Below the pieces are notes generated by a model. It made no database searches, was not told the origin of the DNA, and worked only from the letters and a program-made list of their open reading frames with translations. DNA of 34,907 bases from Akkermansiaceae bacterium (lineage in GTDB: Bacteria; Verrucomicrobiota; Verrucomicrobiia; Verrucomicrobiales; Akkermansiaceae), in assembly GCA_021733795.1 (NCBI GenBank), contig JAIPKB010000031.1, positions 1 through 34,907 on the forward strand, written 5' to 3'. Made by a program: the position numbers and the translations under genes. Every line of letters starts with the position of its first letter. Positions within the stretch are counted from its first letter, which is position 1. This document shows positions 15,611-24,219 of the stretch, piece after piece.

Positions 15611-16921
15611 ATGCCAACACCCAATCCTCTCACACGTCGCAGTTTCATCCGCAAGGCGGCCGCCGTCGGCGCGTTCGTCGCAGCCCCGCAGATCGTGCCC
15701 TCCCGAGTGCTCGGCCGCGAGGGCCACACCGCCCCGTCGAACCTCATCCGCGTCGGTTTCATCGGCATCGGCGGCCACGGGTTTGATTGGAACCTCCCAC
15801 CCTACCTCAAGCACCAGGACGCCCGCGTCATCGCCGCCTGCGATGTGGACCAGCAACGCATGCGCCGCGCCGCTACTTTCATCAACCGCCATTACGACAA
15901 CCAGGACTGCGCCCAGACCCAGGACTTCCGCGAAGTGCTCGCCCGCCCGGACATCGATGCCGTCATGATCTCCACCCCGGACCACTGGCACACCCAGATC
16001 AGCATGATGGCCATGATCGCCGGCAAGGACGTCCAATGCGAAAAACCCACCCTCACCATCGATGAGGGCAAGCACCTCAGCCAGTGCGTGCGCAAACTGA
16101 AAAAGGTCTTCCAAACCAGCACCGAGGATCGCTCGGTGCCCGTTTACCACCGCATGGCCGAACTCGTCCGCAACGGCCGCATCGGCCAACTCCAGCGGAT
16201 CGAGGTGATCCTGCCGAAAGAACCGTCGACCGCGGGTGATCCCACCCCCCAGCCGGTGCCGGCTCACCTCGACTACGAGATGTGGCTCGGCCCCGCCCCG
16301 CAGGCACCCTACACCCCCGCCCGCGTCCATTACAACTTCCGCTGGATCGAGGACTACTCCGGCGGCATCATCTGCGACTGGGGGACCCACCTGTTCGATA
16401 CCGCCCAATGGGCCAACCACACCGAACTCAGCGGCCCCGTGGAGGTCGAGGGCATCGGCAGCTACTGGAGTGGCGGCCTCTACAACACCGTCAAGGACTA
16501 CGACGTCACCTTCCGCTACCAAAACGGCGTCGTCATGACCTGCAAACCCGGCAACCCCAGCATCAAACTCATCGGTAGCGACGGCTGGATCGGCAACACC
16601 GGCTGGCGCGGCCCGCTGGAGGCCAGCTCCGAGAAAATCCTCAACTCGCGGATCGAGCCCGGGGAAATCCACCTCTACACCAATCCCGCCGGGGAACACG
16701 ACGATTTCCTGCAATGCGTCCGCTCCCGCAAGGACCCGTATTTCCCGGTGGACATCGGCCACCGCGTCAACTGCATCTGCCACATGGCCAATATCTCCAT
16801 CAAACTGGGACGCAAACTCAAGTGGGATCCGGTGGCGGAAACCTTCGTCGGTGACCCACAGGCCGTCGCCATGATGGACCGCCCGCGTCGCGATCCCTGG
16901 CAGTTGCCAACCCTCCCCTGA
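15611..16921 (+). CDS. Tat-exported Gfo/Idh/MocA family oxidoreductase
   Basis: A 436-residue NAD(P)-dependent sugar oxidoreductase of the Gfo/Idh/MocA family. It begins with a twin-arginine signal (TRRSFIRKAAAVGAFVAA), so it is exported folded, probably with cofactor. The Rossmann motif GFIGIGGHG follows, then CDVDQQ, TPDHWHTQ and the family's CEKPT, where the conserved Lys-Pro contacts cofactor and substrate. The C-terminal substrate domain contains WIEDYSGGIICDWGTHLFD, with the His typical of the family. I chose the ATG at 15611 because the Tat motif starts immediately after it; the open frame extends to 15485 without further similarity. It is followed after 20 bp by the DUF1080 fusion gene, so the two probably share a transcript and a substrate, possibly a 3-keto glycoside. 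The substrate is inference. Confidence 0.92.
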   Translation: MPTPNPLTRRSFIRKAAAVGAFVAAPQIVPSRVLGREGHTAPSNLIRVGFIGIGGHGFDWNLPPYLKHQDARVIAACDVDQQRMRRAATFINRHYDNQDCAQTQDFREVLARPDIDAVMISTPDHWHTQISMMAMIAGKDVQCEKPTLTIDEGKHLSQCVRKLKKVFQTSTEDRSVPVYHRMAELVRNGRIGQLQRIEVILPKEPSTAGDPTPQPVPAHLDYEMWLGPAPQAPYTPARVHYNFRWIEDYSGGIICDWGTHLFDTAQWANHTELSGPVEVEGIGSYWSGGLYNTVKDYDVTFRYQNGVVMTCKPGNPSIKLIGSDGWIGNTGWRGPLEASSEKILNSRIEPGEIHLYTNPAGEHDDFLQCVRSRKDPYFPVDIGHRVNCICHMANISIKLGRKLKWDPVAETFVGDPQAVAMMDRPRRDPWQLPTLP

Positions 16922-16941
16922 CACGCCTACCATCCTCCACC

Positions 16942-18483
16942 ATGATTCCCCTGCCAACTCCCGTCCGCATCCTCCTCAAGACTCGGCTATGCGTCCTCGC
17001 CTTCGCCGCGATGGTCCTGCCCGCAATGTCCCAAGGCCTCGTAACGCCGCTTCGCGCCGAAAGCCTCTCCGCATTTGCTGAACCTCATGGCGAGTGGCAC
17101 GTCGCGGCCGACGTGACGCTCATGCCTGAAAACCCCACCCTGCTGGCATCCACCGCCGGCACCGGCGTCATCGTTAATGGATCCACTGGACGGACCAAGG
17201 ACATCCTCACGAAAGAGGATTTCGGAGATGTCGAAGTCCACATCGAGTTCTGTGTCCCCAAGGGGTCCAACTCCGGTGTTTACCTGATGGGCCGTTACGA
17301 AATCCAAGTGTTTGACAGCTTCGGCGTGGCCGAACCCGAACACTCGGATTGCGGCGGCATTTACCAGCGATGGGAAAACGATCAGGGATTCGAGGGACAC
17401 GCTCCCCGGATCAATGCCAGCAAGCCTCCCGGCGAGTGGCAGTCGTTCGACGCCGTCTTCCTCGCCCCTCGGTTTGATGGAAACGGAAACAAGACCGCCC
17501 CGGCACGGTTCGTCAGGGTGCTCCACAACGGCCTGGTGATCCACGAGAACGTCGATGTGTCAGGGCCGACACGCGCATCCCGGTGGAATGACGAGAAACC
17601 ACTCGGGCCGCTCATGTTGCAGGGTGATCACGGTCCGGTGGCCTACCGCAACATCACTATCCGCCCGTTGCCGCCCGGATTCTCCAATCCGTTCTTCGCC
17701 ATGGATACCGCGACCAAACGCTCCTATCCGAATGACCCGACGCCCCCTGCGGAACAACTCGACCTGCTCAAGGAACTCGGTTACAACGGCATCGCCTGGA
17801 CCGCCGATGATCCCGCCAAAACCCGCGAGGTGGCCGCAGCGGCCCGCGCTCGCGGCATGCGCATGTGGGCCATTTACTTCGAAGGAACCCTGACCAAAGA
17901 CGGCATCCAGATCGACCCGCGGCTCGAACCGACCCTCGACGTCCTCCGCGGCCATGACACCATCATCTGGCTGCATCTGCCCAGCAAGGATTTCACCACG
18001 TCCTCGCCCGCCGGCGATGCGGTGGCCGTGCCCGCTCTGATCGAACTGGCCGACAAAGCCGCCCAACGAGGTCTCAGAGTCGCCATCTATCCGCACGCGG
18101 GAGACTGGACGGAACGCATCCAGGACGCCGTGCGCCTGGCCAAAAAGGTGAACCACCCCAACTTCGGAGTCACCTTCAACCTCTGCCATTGCCTGCGGGT
18201 GGGCGATGAGGCAAGGATTCCCGAGCTGCTGGAGCAAGCCGCGCCACACTTGTTCTGCGTAACGGTAAATGGCGCTGACTCCAACGCCACCGATCCAAGC
18301 TGGAAGCAACTGATCCAAACGCTCGACCGCGGCTCGTTCGACCTCGCACCAATGCTTCGCAAACTAACCGAACTGAAATACCCCGGCCCGATCGGCTTCC
18401 AAGGCTACGGCATCGGCGGCGACCCGCGCGACAACCTGACGCGCACCATCAACGGGTGGCGGAATCTGCTCAAGAAACTCTAG
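16942..18483 (+). CDS. Exported DUF1080 (3-keto-glycoside hydrolase-type) protein fused to a sugar isomerase/epimerase-like TIM barrel
   Basis: A 513-residue exported protein with a signal peptide in the first 30 residues. About residues 50-250 form a DUF1080 jelly-roll domain, recognisable from DILTKEDFGDVEVHIEF, GSNSGVYLMGRYEIQVFDSF, CGGIYQ, GEWQSFDAVFLAPRF and PLMLQGDHGPVAYRNI. About residues 262-513 look like an AP-endonuclease-2/xylose-isomerase-like TIM barrel: LDLLKELGYNGIAW, GMRMWAIYF, RVAIYPHAGDW, FGVTFNLCHCLRVGDE, YPGPIGFQGYGIGGDP. DUF1080 members include 3-keto-disaccharide hydrolases, and related TIM-barrel proteins act on 3-keto sugars, so the fusion may cleave and then isomerise a 3-keto sugar made by the Gfo/Idh enzyme just upstream. 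Domains are confident; the reaction is inference. Confidence 0.9.
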   Translation: MIPLPTPVRILLKTRLCVLAFAAMVLPAMSQGLVTPLRAESLSAFAEPHGEWHVAADVTLMPENPTLLASTAGTGVIVNGSTGRTKDILTKEDFGDVEVHIEFCVPKGSNSGVYLMGRYEIQVFDSFGVAEPEHSDCGGIYQRWENDQGFEGHAPRINASKPPGEWQSFDAVFLAPRFDGNGNKTAPARFVRVLHNGLVIHENVDVSGPTRASRWNDEKPLGPLMLQGDHGPVAYRNITIRPLPPGFSNPFFAMDTATKRSYPNDPTPPAEQLDLLKELGYNGIAWTADDPAKTREVAAAARARGMRMWAIYFEGTLTKDGIQIDPRLEPTLDVLRGHDTIIWLHLPSKDFTTSSPAGDAVAVPALIELADKAAQRGLRVAIYPHAGDWTERIQDAVRLAKKVNHPNFGVTFNLCHCLRVGDEARIPELLEQAAPHLFCVTVNGADSNATDPSWKQLIQTLDRGSFDLAPMLRKLTELKYPGPIGFQGYGIGGDPRDNLTRTINGWRNLLKKL

Positions 18484-18532
18484 CAAGCGACCACTGCCGG
18501 ACAAGATTCTCCGCAGCCTCCAGCGAGTTCTG

Positions 18533-18572
18533 AGCCTCAACAAATCGCATGCTCAGCAAAATGATTGAGGCT
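18533..18572. terminator. Candidate bidirectional terminator between convergent genes
   Basis: An 8-bp inverted repeat (AGCCTCAA at 18533-18540, TTGAGGCT at 18565-18572) with a 24-nt loop lies in the 128-bp gap between the converging DUF1080 and GH129-like genes. Position suits a terminator, but the loop is long and there is no strong T-run. The gap is also where base composition falls, so it may mark a rearrangement edge. Confidence 0.3.
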
Positions 18573-18611
18573 GCTCTTTCAACTCCCTTTACTGCCCCCT
18601 GTCCCAGGGCA

Positions 18612-20918
18612 TCACATTCCCTGAATACAGCAATCCAGCGGTTTGATTTCATGTCCATCCGGCATTTTGTAAGCACCTGGACCAAAGTTCACTGTGACCA
18701 CAATACCGTTGGCAAAGCGGGTCTGCTGCACCGAACGGTCGGCGGTCAAAATCTGATGATCGGTCATCTCGCTGTATCCAGTGGCACGGGAGACGGGCTG
18801 CGCGGTTTTATAACTCTCCAAAAAACCGGCTCTATTCTCAAGCCACTCCTGGGTGGTAAACATATACATTGGCGGGGTGCCGTAGAGAGCGTTAAAAAGA
18901 TCGCGGCGGCGCCAGACCTTCGGCAGCTTGTTGTTGTAATCGCCCCAGTACCACTGCGCCACCACGCAGTCGTGATAGACCAACTCCCAGAGCGGCAGAC
19001 GGTATTTTTCACCCACCTGATATTTGGCCAGCTGCGGCGGCACCTCATCGACCTTCTGCATCATATCACGTCCTGCGTCATGGACACGGTAACCGCCAAG
19101 ACTGAGCATCCCCTCAAAGTAATCACAAAACGGAACCGAAGCCTCATGGCCGGTCTCACTGCCGCAGACCAGACCGAACTCACGGGAGACAAGATCGAGC
19201 AGCTTCATCTTCCATTCTTTGCTCTGGGCGCGGGTCATCGGGTGGTCAGGATGATAACACTCAAACCAGGGAGCGGCCACCGTGGTATCGAGAAAACGTG
19301 CTTTAAAGGGTTTATCCTTCAAGTCGGCAGTGATCCTCTTTCTTGCATAAGGCAGCGCCTTTGAATCGCAGATCACGGCGCAGGCGATACGGCCTTCGCC
19401 GTCTTTCCGCTCGACTTCCCAGCCATTGCGCAACACTCCGGGTGCGGCATGGTTGATGTCCTGGGGAAAGGCCTCCGGCAGCCAGTCACCGTGCACCCCG
19501 CCAACTTCACTGTAACGCGCCGGGTCCATCACATCCTGATAGATATCATAGCGTCCGGTCAGCACCCCCTTCAATGAATTCAGCTCCGCGATCTCACTGC
19601 CTTTGCCATTGCCGCTCCATAAAATCCGATCCATGCCGGCTCCCTGCAACTCTTTCACCAGCTCCACCTTCTGATCGCCGGCATCCCAGTTCCAGATGTT
19701 GGCGGCTCCGATCAGCAGATCAATTGCAGGCCGCTCTTTCACCTTCTCTGTAAAGGGTTTAAATAGGCCGCTCTGCTTTGCATACTGACGGTAGCGTTTG
19801 CACATCGCCACATGACCGCCGTTATCGAAGAAAACATAGCGTGCACGGCGTTCATAAGCAAACTCACCCCGGGAGAGATCCCAGAGCGGGGCGGCCCGCC
19901 AGAAGCCGTCAGGCCCCTTAAAAGCGTTCACAGAGGCATCCTCGGGGGTCTCCAGAATACACATCCAGCCGCTGCCGCCGTCATCCTTCATACAGCCGAA
20001 GAAGCCCATGCAGATCCCGTGTCCACCATAAGCGATCATCGGCCACAAACCCTGATGCTCTTCATCCACGGGATAACTCATGCCCTCATTCATCGGGACA
20101 ATCAGCCGCTCTCCAGGTGCGGTGATGAAGGCGGCGGGGTAATCCACCTGACGGGTGACCGTTCCCTTTGCGTCAATGGTGACGGTAAACTCCGGCGAAT
20201 TTTCATCCAGCGCAATGACCGACACAAACTCCGCCATGGTCTCCGCATGCACCAACCTGATCACGGCACTGCGCCTATCCGGGGCGCACTCGAGAGCCCG
20301 GGTGAACATTCCATTGAGGACAGTCCCCTGCTTCCAGACCCTGCCGCTGCGCAGATGCTTGACCGCAAAAGAGTTTTCAGCAGGGCTGATGGCGATCTCA
20401 ATTTTCTGATTCTCCAATACCGCCGGCGCTGCCGGGGCCACCTCAATCCGTCCGGTACGGGCCAGCTCAAAACTCTGCAGTTGAATTTCCGCACTTTTGT
20501 CCCCAATAATCCGGGGTTCGAGGGTGGCGACACCCAGCGGAATCATAAAGCGATTGGTCACACACTGCCACTGATCCCCCGGCTTGATATCCACACCCGC
20601 CCATGACCAGGAGAGTGCCTCGCCCTTTGAATTGTAGAGCGTGGCGCAGCTTTGCGCCGTGCCGCCCTCAGCAGACTTCACTTTGACCCGGGATCTGGTT
20701 TCAAAAACATCACCGGGGGTGACCTCAATCCGGCCAAAGCCGAAACAGGCCCAGTCCTGCTCACATCGGAAGGTCATCTTATGCACGCCGGAATCCGAAA
20801 TGACATCGGCCTCTCCACCGCGGGTCCACACCTGCGGTTTTTCGAGATTCCACTGATCAGCGGCGTGTGTGCCGACCACTGTAAACATCACTGCGATTGT
20901 GTAGATTGTCCTTTTCAT
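18612..20918 (-). CDS. Exported glycoside hydrolase related to GH129/GH101
   Basis: A 768-residue exported protein with a clear signal peptide (MKRTIYTIAVMFTVVGTHAA). After an N-terminal beta-sandwich, the central part (about 290-680) resembles the GH129/GH101 alpha-N-acetylgalactosaminidase group: MNEGMSYPVDEE, IAYGGHGICMGFF, RILWSGNG, then KARFLDTTVAAPWFECYHPD and LVCGSETGHEASVPFCDYFEG, acidic blocks suited to catalytic residues. Expected substrates are alpha-linked GalNAc or similar residues in host-type or algal glycans. A good ribosome-binding site (GAGGA) precedes the ATG, and the ATG overlaps the stop of a broken upstream frame. The DNA is visibly lower in GC than its neighbours and lacks the GTTAG word common in 1-15 kb, consistent with transfer. 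Family call is from remembered motifs, moderately confident. Confidence 0.75.
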   Translation of the reverse strand: MKRTIYTIAVMFTVVGTHAADQWNLEKPQVWTRGGEADVISDSGVHKMTFRCEQDWACFGFGRIEVTPGDVFETRSRVKVKSAEGGTAQSCATLYNSKGEALSWSWAGVDIKPGDQWQCVTNRFMIPLGVATLEPRIIGDKSAEIQLQSFELARTGRIEVAPAAPAVLENQKIEIAISPAENSFAVKHLRSGRVWKQGTVLNGMFTRALECAPDRRSAVIRLVHAETMAEFVSVIALDENSPEFTVTIDAKGTVTRQVDYPAAFITAPGERLIVPMNEGMSYPVDEEHQGLWPMIAYGGHGICMGFFGCMKDDGGSGWMCILETPEDASVNAFKGPDGFWRAAPLWDLSRGEFAYERRARYVFFDNGGHVAMCKRYRQYAKQSGLFKPFTEKVKERPAIDLLIGAANIWNWDAGDQKVELVKELQGAGMDRILWSGNGKGSEIAELNSLKGVLTGRYDIYQDVMDPARYSEVGGVHGDWLPEAFPQDINHAAPGVLRNGWEVERKDGEGRIACAVICDSKALPYARKRITADLKDKPFKARFLDTTVAAPWFECYHPDHPMTRAQSKEWKMKLLDLVSREFGLVCGSETGHEASVPFCDYFEGMLSLGGYRVHDAGRDMMQKVDEVPPQLAKYQVGEKYRLPLWELVYHDCVVAQWYWGDYNNKLPKVWRRRDLFNALYGTPPMYMFTTQEWLENRAGFLESYKTAQPVSRATGYSEMTDHQILTADRSVQQTRFANGIVVTVNFGPGAYKMPDGHEIKPLDCCIQGM

Positions 20919-21151
20919 GGTTCCTCGTGTTTTGAGCTGATCACAAGACCGTCATCTGTGAACAAATTGATATAGTACGTTGAGGCGCACTCGGGAATTC
21001 GCATCATAACGCGGTTCTGTTCAGGAATCAGAACCACAGGTTGCTTTTTCCAGACACGCTGTTTCCAGGCTCCTTTCCCACAGGCGTGGTTTTGAACGGC
21101 CTTCTGGATTTTTCTCTGGTGCGCATCATATATCAGGTCAACACTGAATTT
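20915..21151 (-). pseudogene. 3' remnant of the gene formerly upstream of the GH129-like gene
   Basis: Direct translation of the minus strand shows 78 open codons with no usable start. They run from just after the rhamnosidase stop to a TGA that overlaps the GH129-like ATG as ATGA. The translated end contains VVLIPEQNRVMMRIPECAS followed by YYINLFTDDGLVISSKHEEP. It reads like the C-terminal beta segment of an exported hydrolase (sulfatase, esterase or similar), not like random sequence, and shares the lower GC of the GH129-like gene. The ATGA junction implies an intact gene was once translationally coupled here and lost its 5' part at about 21.15 kb. The frame is the same as that of the rhamnosidase, but the rhamnosidase ends normally, so this is probably chance. 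Family identity is uncertain. Confidence 0.65.
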
Positions 21152-23962
21152 TCAACGCTTGACACTTTTCATCTCCGGCAGAGTGGATTGGAATTGATAG
21201 CCCCCGGAATCCACGGCGTAGACAGCGGCACCGTCTTCCATGCGCTGGAACTTCACGCCTTTCACCTGATCGGTGGGCTTGCCGGACTCGGTGACTTCCG
21301 CAGCATTCGTGGCCGGGACATACACGGTGGCGGTGGTGCTGGTGGGGATGGTGACATCCATGGTCAGTTTGTCGCCATCGCGTTTCCAGTTGCTGATGAT
21401 TTTGCCGTGAACCGAGTCGTAGCCACACTTGATCCATGTGAGGTCGCCGACGATGGCCGGTTTGATGATGATCTGCTTGAAGCCGGGGCCGGCTTCATCG
21501 GGCAGGATGCCGGCCAGCCCCTGATAGAACCAGCCGCCGGGGCTGAGGTAGCAGGCGTGGATCTGGGACCAGTATGCGTCCCACTGCTCGCCGAAGGTGG
21601 TCATTCCCTGCGCCAACAGGTAGCCCCAGCCCGGATAATCCTGCTGATTGGCAATGGTGAATGCCAGATCGTTGCGGCCCATCTCCCGCAGGGATTGCAG
21701 GAGAAAATGGGTACCAAGCATGCCGGTGTCCAGATGGCCCTTGTTCTTCACCAGCACGATGTCTGCCAGGCTCTGCCGCACTCCTTCACGCAATGCGTCA
21801 GGGACAACGCCGGTCAGCAATGGCATCGCCTGGCTCAACTGCCTGTCGCCATCGTAAAGTTTCTCGTTTTCCCGATAGAACGCGGCATGGATCATCGCCT
21901 GGAGTTCCTTGACCCTGGCCCGGTGCTTCTTCGCCTCATCGGTCTTGCCCAGCGCGTCGGCCGTCTTGGCCAGCAGATCCATCAGATAGACGCGATAGCA
22001 GTTGACGAAAACCTGGTTGCCGGGAGGAGCCTGCATGCCGACGCGTGGCGCCACCCAGTCGCTTCCGGTGTCGCAATTACTTGGCTGGAGGGGATTTTTC
22101 TTGTCTGGAAAACATCCGTCGACAAATACCGTGGGGTAACGAACCATCGGCTCGTAAGCGCGTTCCAGCAACCGGCGATCCCCATAGTAGAGATAGGTCT
22201 TCCATGGCAACACGTCGATCATGCCGCCCCATAGCAGCCAGCAGCAGGGATCGGGCCTGCCATCAGGAGTGGCCCCCGTTGGAGCGTACTGGACGGACTT
22301 GCCGGTGACCGGATCCTGTTCATCCAACCAATCGATCGCCCACTTGGTGTAAAAGGCGGAAGCGTCCAGGTTCATGATCTGGGTGTCGATGGAAGTCTGG
22401 CCGTCGCCGCCATAACCCATCCGCTCGCGGTGCGGGCAGTCCGTCATGTACCCGCTGATGTTCAGGCAGCGGATCGTCCACAGGTTGACTTGGTGGATGC
22501 GATTGAGAAGTTCGTTGGAGCACTCGAAGGTGCCGACGGGGTCGAGCGCCGATTCGATCATCAAGGCCTCGGCATCGTCGGTTGCCGGTTTGGCGGGCAA
22601 GCCCTCGACAATGGCGTAACGGAAGCTGAAATAGTTGAACTTTGGGCAGAGCTGTTCGCCTGGTTTTCCGGCCGAGATGAATTGCGCTTCCTGGTTGTAT
22701 GTCGTGTAGGCGAGCGGGCCATTGGCGGTATCGAGCTTCCAGGTCCCCGGGGGCAGTTCATACGTTTTATCCGGTGTGACCACCTCATTGGCTGACTTCA
22801 AGCGCTTGTCGGCAAAGCGGATTGTCACGGTGTGCCCCGCCTCCAGTTTCGGCAGCTTGAGGGTGAACCAACCATTCAGGTTGGTGCCGAAGTCCAGCTC
22901 GTAGGTATTTGCCTTCAGGGCGGTACATTTCACCACGGGGAAACACTGGGTGATGCGGTTCGGCGGGCACGACTGCGCCGTGGCCACGCCACTCGGTTCG
23001 GCAAATTCCTCAACGGGTTTCCAGGATCCATTAGTACAACCCACTTCGCTCCAGCCATCGATGGCACGGCGGGCATCGATATGTTCGCGGCCGTTGCCGC
23101 ACCAGCCCCAGCCGAATTCGGTATGCGAGCTGCCCAGCCAGGTCCAGGTGGGATCCGTCCCTACGACCACCCGTTGGCCGCCAACAATCATATCGAGTTG
23201 CACGCGGGCGATGGGGGTGTATTGCTCATCCTTTTTGGTATAGCACAAGCCCAGGCCGAGCCACACGCCCACGCAGTTGTTGCCGGCGCGCAGGTATTTG
23301 CTGATGTCATAGGTGGTGTAAAGCGTCCGCTTCCGATAAACCGCCACGGCGGGTGAAAGCACATCCTCGCCCACCTTCTTGCCGTTCACATACAATTCGC
23401 CATAGCCCTTCACATTGACGAAGGCCACCGCCTGCTCCGGCACGGCGGTCAGGGTGAATTCCTTGCGCAGCCACGGCGACGTCTCACCGCCCGCCCTGAC
23501 CCACTTCGCCTGCCAATCCGCAGCCTTCAGCAAGCCCATCGACCAGCCGGCGGGACCGCTCCAGGGCGTCGGTTGGCCGTCGTTCAGCCAGACGCGGACT
23601 TTCCAGTGGCAAACCTGGCGTGATTCCAACGGCTTGCCCGCATATTCCACCTGGATGCTCTGGTCGGACGCCACCTTCTTGCTGTCCCACAAGTCACCCT
23701 GGTCTTTGGCAAGTAGTTCCGGGGTCGAGGCGACCAGCACCTGATAGGCTGTTTGTTTCCGACCTCTGACCGCTGACCGCTGACTTCTCTCTTCCATGAC
23801 CCACGACAAGCGCGGCTTGGCGGCATCGGTGCCGAGCGGGTTGTCGCGGTATTCGCAGCGCAGGTTGGTGAGGTCGGAGGCGGCAGCGGCCGGGATGCAG
23901 GGCAGCATGGCAACCGCGGCAAGCAGGATTGCAGCGATGCGGCGGGCGGGGGCATGTTTCAT
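21152..23962 (-). CDS. Exported alpha-L-rhamnosidase (GH78)
   Basis: Hydrolyses terminal alpha-L-rhamnose from polysaccharides or glycosides by an inverting mechanism. The ATG at 23962 gives 936 residues starting MKHAPARRIAAILLAAVAML, a signal peptide ending near AAAASD; an upstream GTG at 23998 is less likely. The GH78 order is present. An N-terminal fibronectin-type domain contains NPLGTDAAKPRLSWVME and DLWDSKKV. The Bac_rhamnosid_N sandwich contains WLRKEFTL, GYGELYVNGKKVG and YDISKYLRAGNN. The (alpha/alpha)6 catalytic barrel contains DCPHRERMGYGGDGQ, with the catalytic acidic residues, and FGEQWDAYWSQIHAC. A C-terminal sandwich ends the protein. A heptad repeat is inserted near residues 60-68. 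It lies in the same direction as the GH129-like gene. Specific glycan unknown. Confidence 0.93.
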   Translation of the reverse strand: MKHAPARRIAAILLAAVAMLPCIPAAAASDLTNLRCEYRDNPLGTDAAKPRLSWVMEERSQRSAVRGRKQTAYQVLVASTPELLAKDQGDLWDSKKVASDQSIQVEYAGKPLESRQVCHWKVRVWLNDGQPTPWSGPAGWSMGLLKAADWQAKWVRAGGETSPWLRKEFTLTAVPEQAVAFVNVKGYGELYVNGKKVGEDVLSPAVAVYRKRTLYTTYDISKYLRAGNNCVGVWLGLGLCYTKKDEQYTPIARVQLDMIVGGQRVVVGTDPTWTWLGSSHTEFGWGWCGNGREHIDARRAIDGWSEVGCTNGSWKPVEEFAEPSGVATAQSCPPNRITQCFPVVKCTALKANTYELDFGTNLNGWFTLKLPKLEAGHTVTIRFADKRLKSANEVVTPDKTYELPPGTWKLDTANGPLAYTTYNQEAQFISAGKPGEQLCPKFNYFSFRYAIVEGLPAKPATDDAEALMIESALDPVGTFECSNELLNRIHQVNLWTIRCLNISGYMTDCPHRERMGYGGDGQTSIDTQIMNLDASAFYTKWAIDWLDEQDPVTGKSVQYAPTGATPDGRPDPCCWLLWGGMIDVLPWKTYLYYGDRRLLERAYEPMVRYPTVFVDGCFPDKKNPLQPSNCDTGSDWVAPRVGMQAPPGNQVFVNCYRVYLMDLLAKTADALGKTDEAKKHRARVKELQAMIHAAFYRENEKLYDGDRQLSQAMPLLTGVVPDALREGVRQSLADIVLVKNKGHLDTGMLGTHFLLQSLREMGRNDLAFTIANQQDYPGWGYLLAQGMTTFGEQWDAYWSQIHACYLSPGGWFYQGLAGILPDEAGPGFKQIIIKPAIVGDLTWIKCGYDSVHGKIISNWKRDGDKLTMDVTIPTSTTATVYVPATNAAEVTESGKPTDQVKGVKFQRMEDGAAVYAVDSGGYQFQSTLPEMKSVKR
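23758..23785 (-). repeat. Heptameric tandem repeat inserted in the rhamnosidase coding sequence
   Basis: Four consecutive 7-bp units, variants of TCTGACC on the plus strand, sit inside the first domain of the GH78 gene and encode the Arg/Ser-rich stretch SQRSAVRG between VMEE and KQTAYQVLV. GH78 proteins normally pass from that strand to the QTAYQ strand with a shorter linker, so the array looks like an in-frame insertion in a surface loop. Length is 28 bp, so gain or loss of single units would shift the frame. Confidence 0.6.
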
Positions 23963-24219
23963 TTGAATTGACAGTGGTTGAATTTGCGCTGACTGCACTT
24001 ACTTGCCAAGCTGTTATGCTCTTTCACCGCATGCTGATTGAAGGGGGAGGAGTTGGGGACGCTTACTCTCAAAGAGTCGCAAACCTTTATCTAACATTTA
24101 TTTCAGCGTTAGCCAATATCCGGAAATCGCCCATTTTTCTCTGCTACTAATCATGCCCCTGCCTCCGTTTTGGCGGTCCGGCTCTGTTCTGGCTTGGCGG
24201 TTGGAAACCGCCGCCACGG
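23963..24219. promoter_or_regulatory. Intergenic region upstream of the rhamnosidase, with an AT-rich tract and a hairpin
   Basis: This 257-bp gap holds the presumed rhamnosidase promoter. The tract at about 24080-24150 is far more AT-rich than surrounding DNA and contains a loose dyad (TCTAAC at 24090 facing GTTAG at 24108) that could bind a regulator. A perfect 7-bp hairpin with a 3-nt loop (GGCGGTT/AACCGCC, 24196-24212) sits 7 bp past the exonuclease III stop and may terminate that transcript or be a dispersed palindrome; it lacks a T-run. A 73-codon plus-strand frame here has no family features and is not called a gene. Confidence 0.4.

Noticed and set aside
18470..18685. 71-codon minus-strand frame between the DUF1080 and GH129-like genes
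   Set aside because: It overlaps the 3' ends of both real genes and shows no recognised family motif or ribosome-binding site.
20915..23962. Rhamnosidase extended by TGA read-through or selenocysteine insertion
   Set aside because: The rhamnosidase has a complete normal C-terminal domain, no SECIS-like hairpin was evident after the TGA, and the following frame has different composition.
23929..24150. 73-codon plus-strand frame upstream of the rhamnosidase
   Set aside because: It overlaps the rhamnosidase signal peptide antisense, has no protein features and runs through the AT-rich promoter-like tract.
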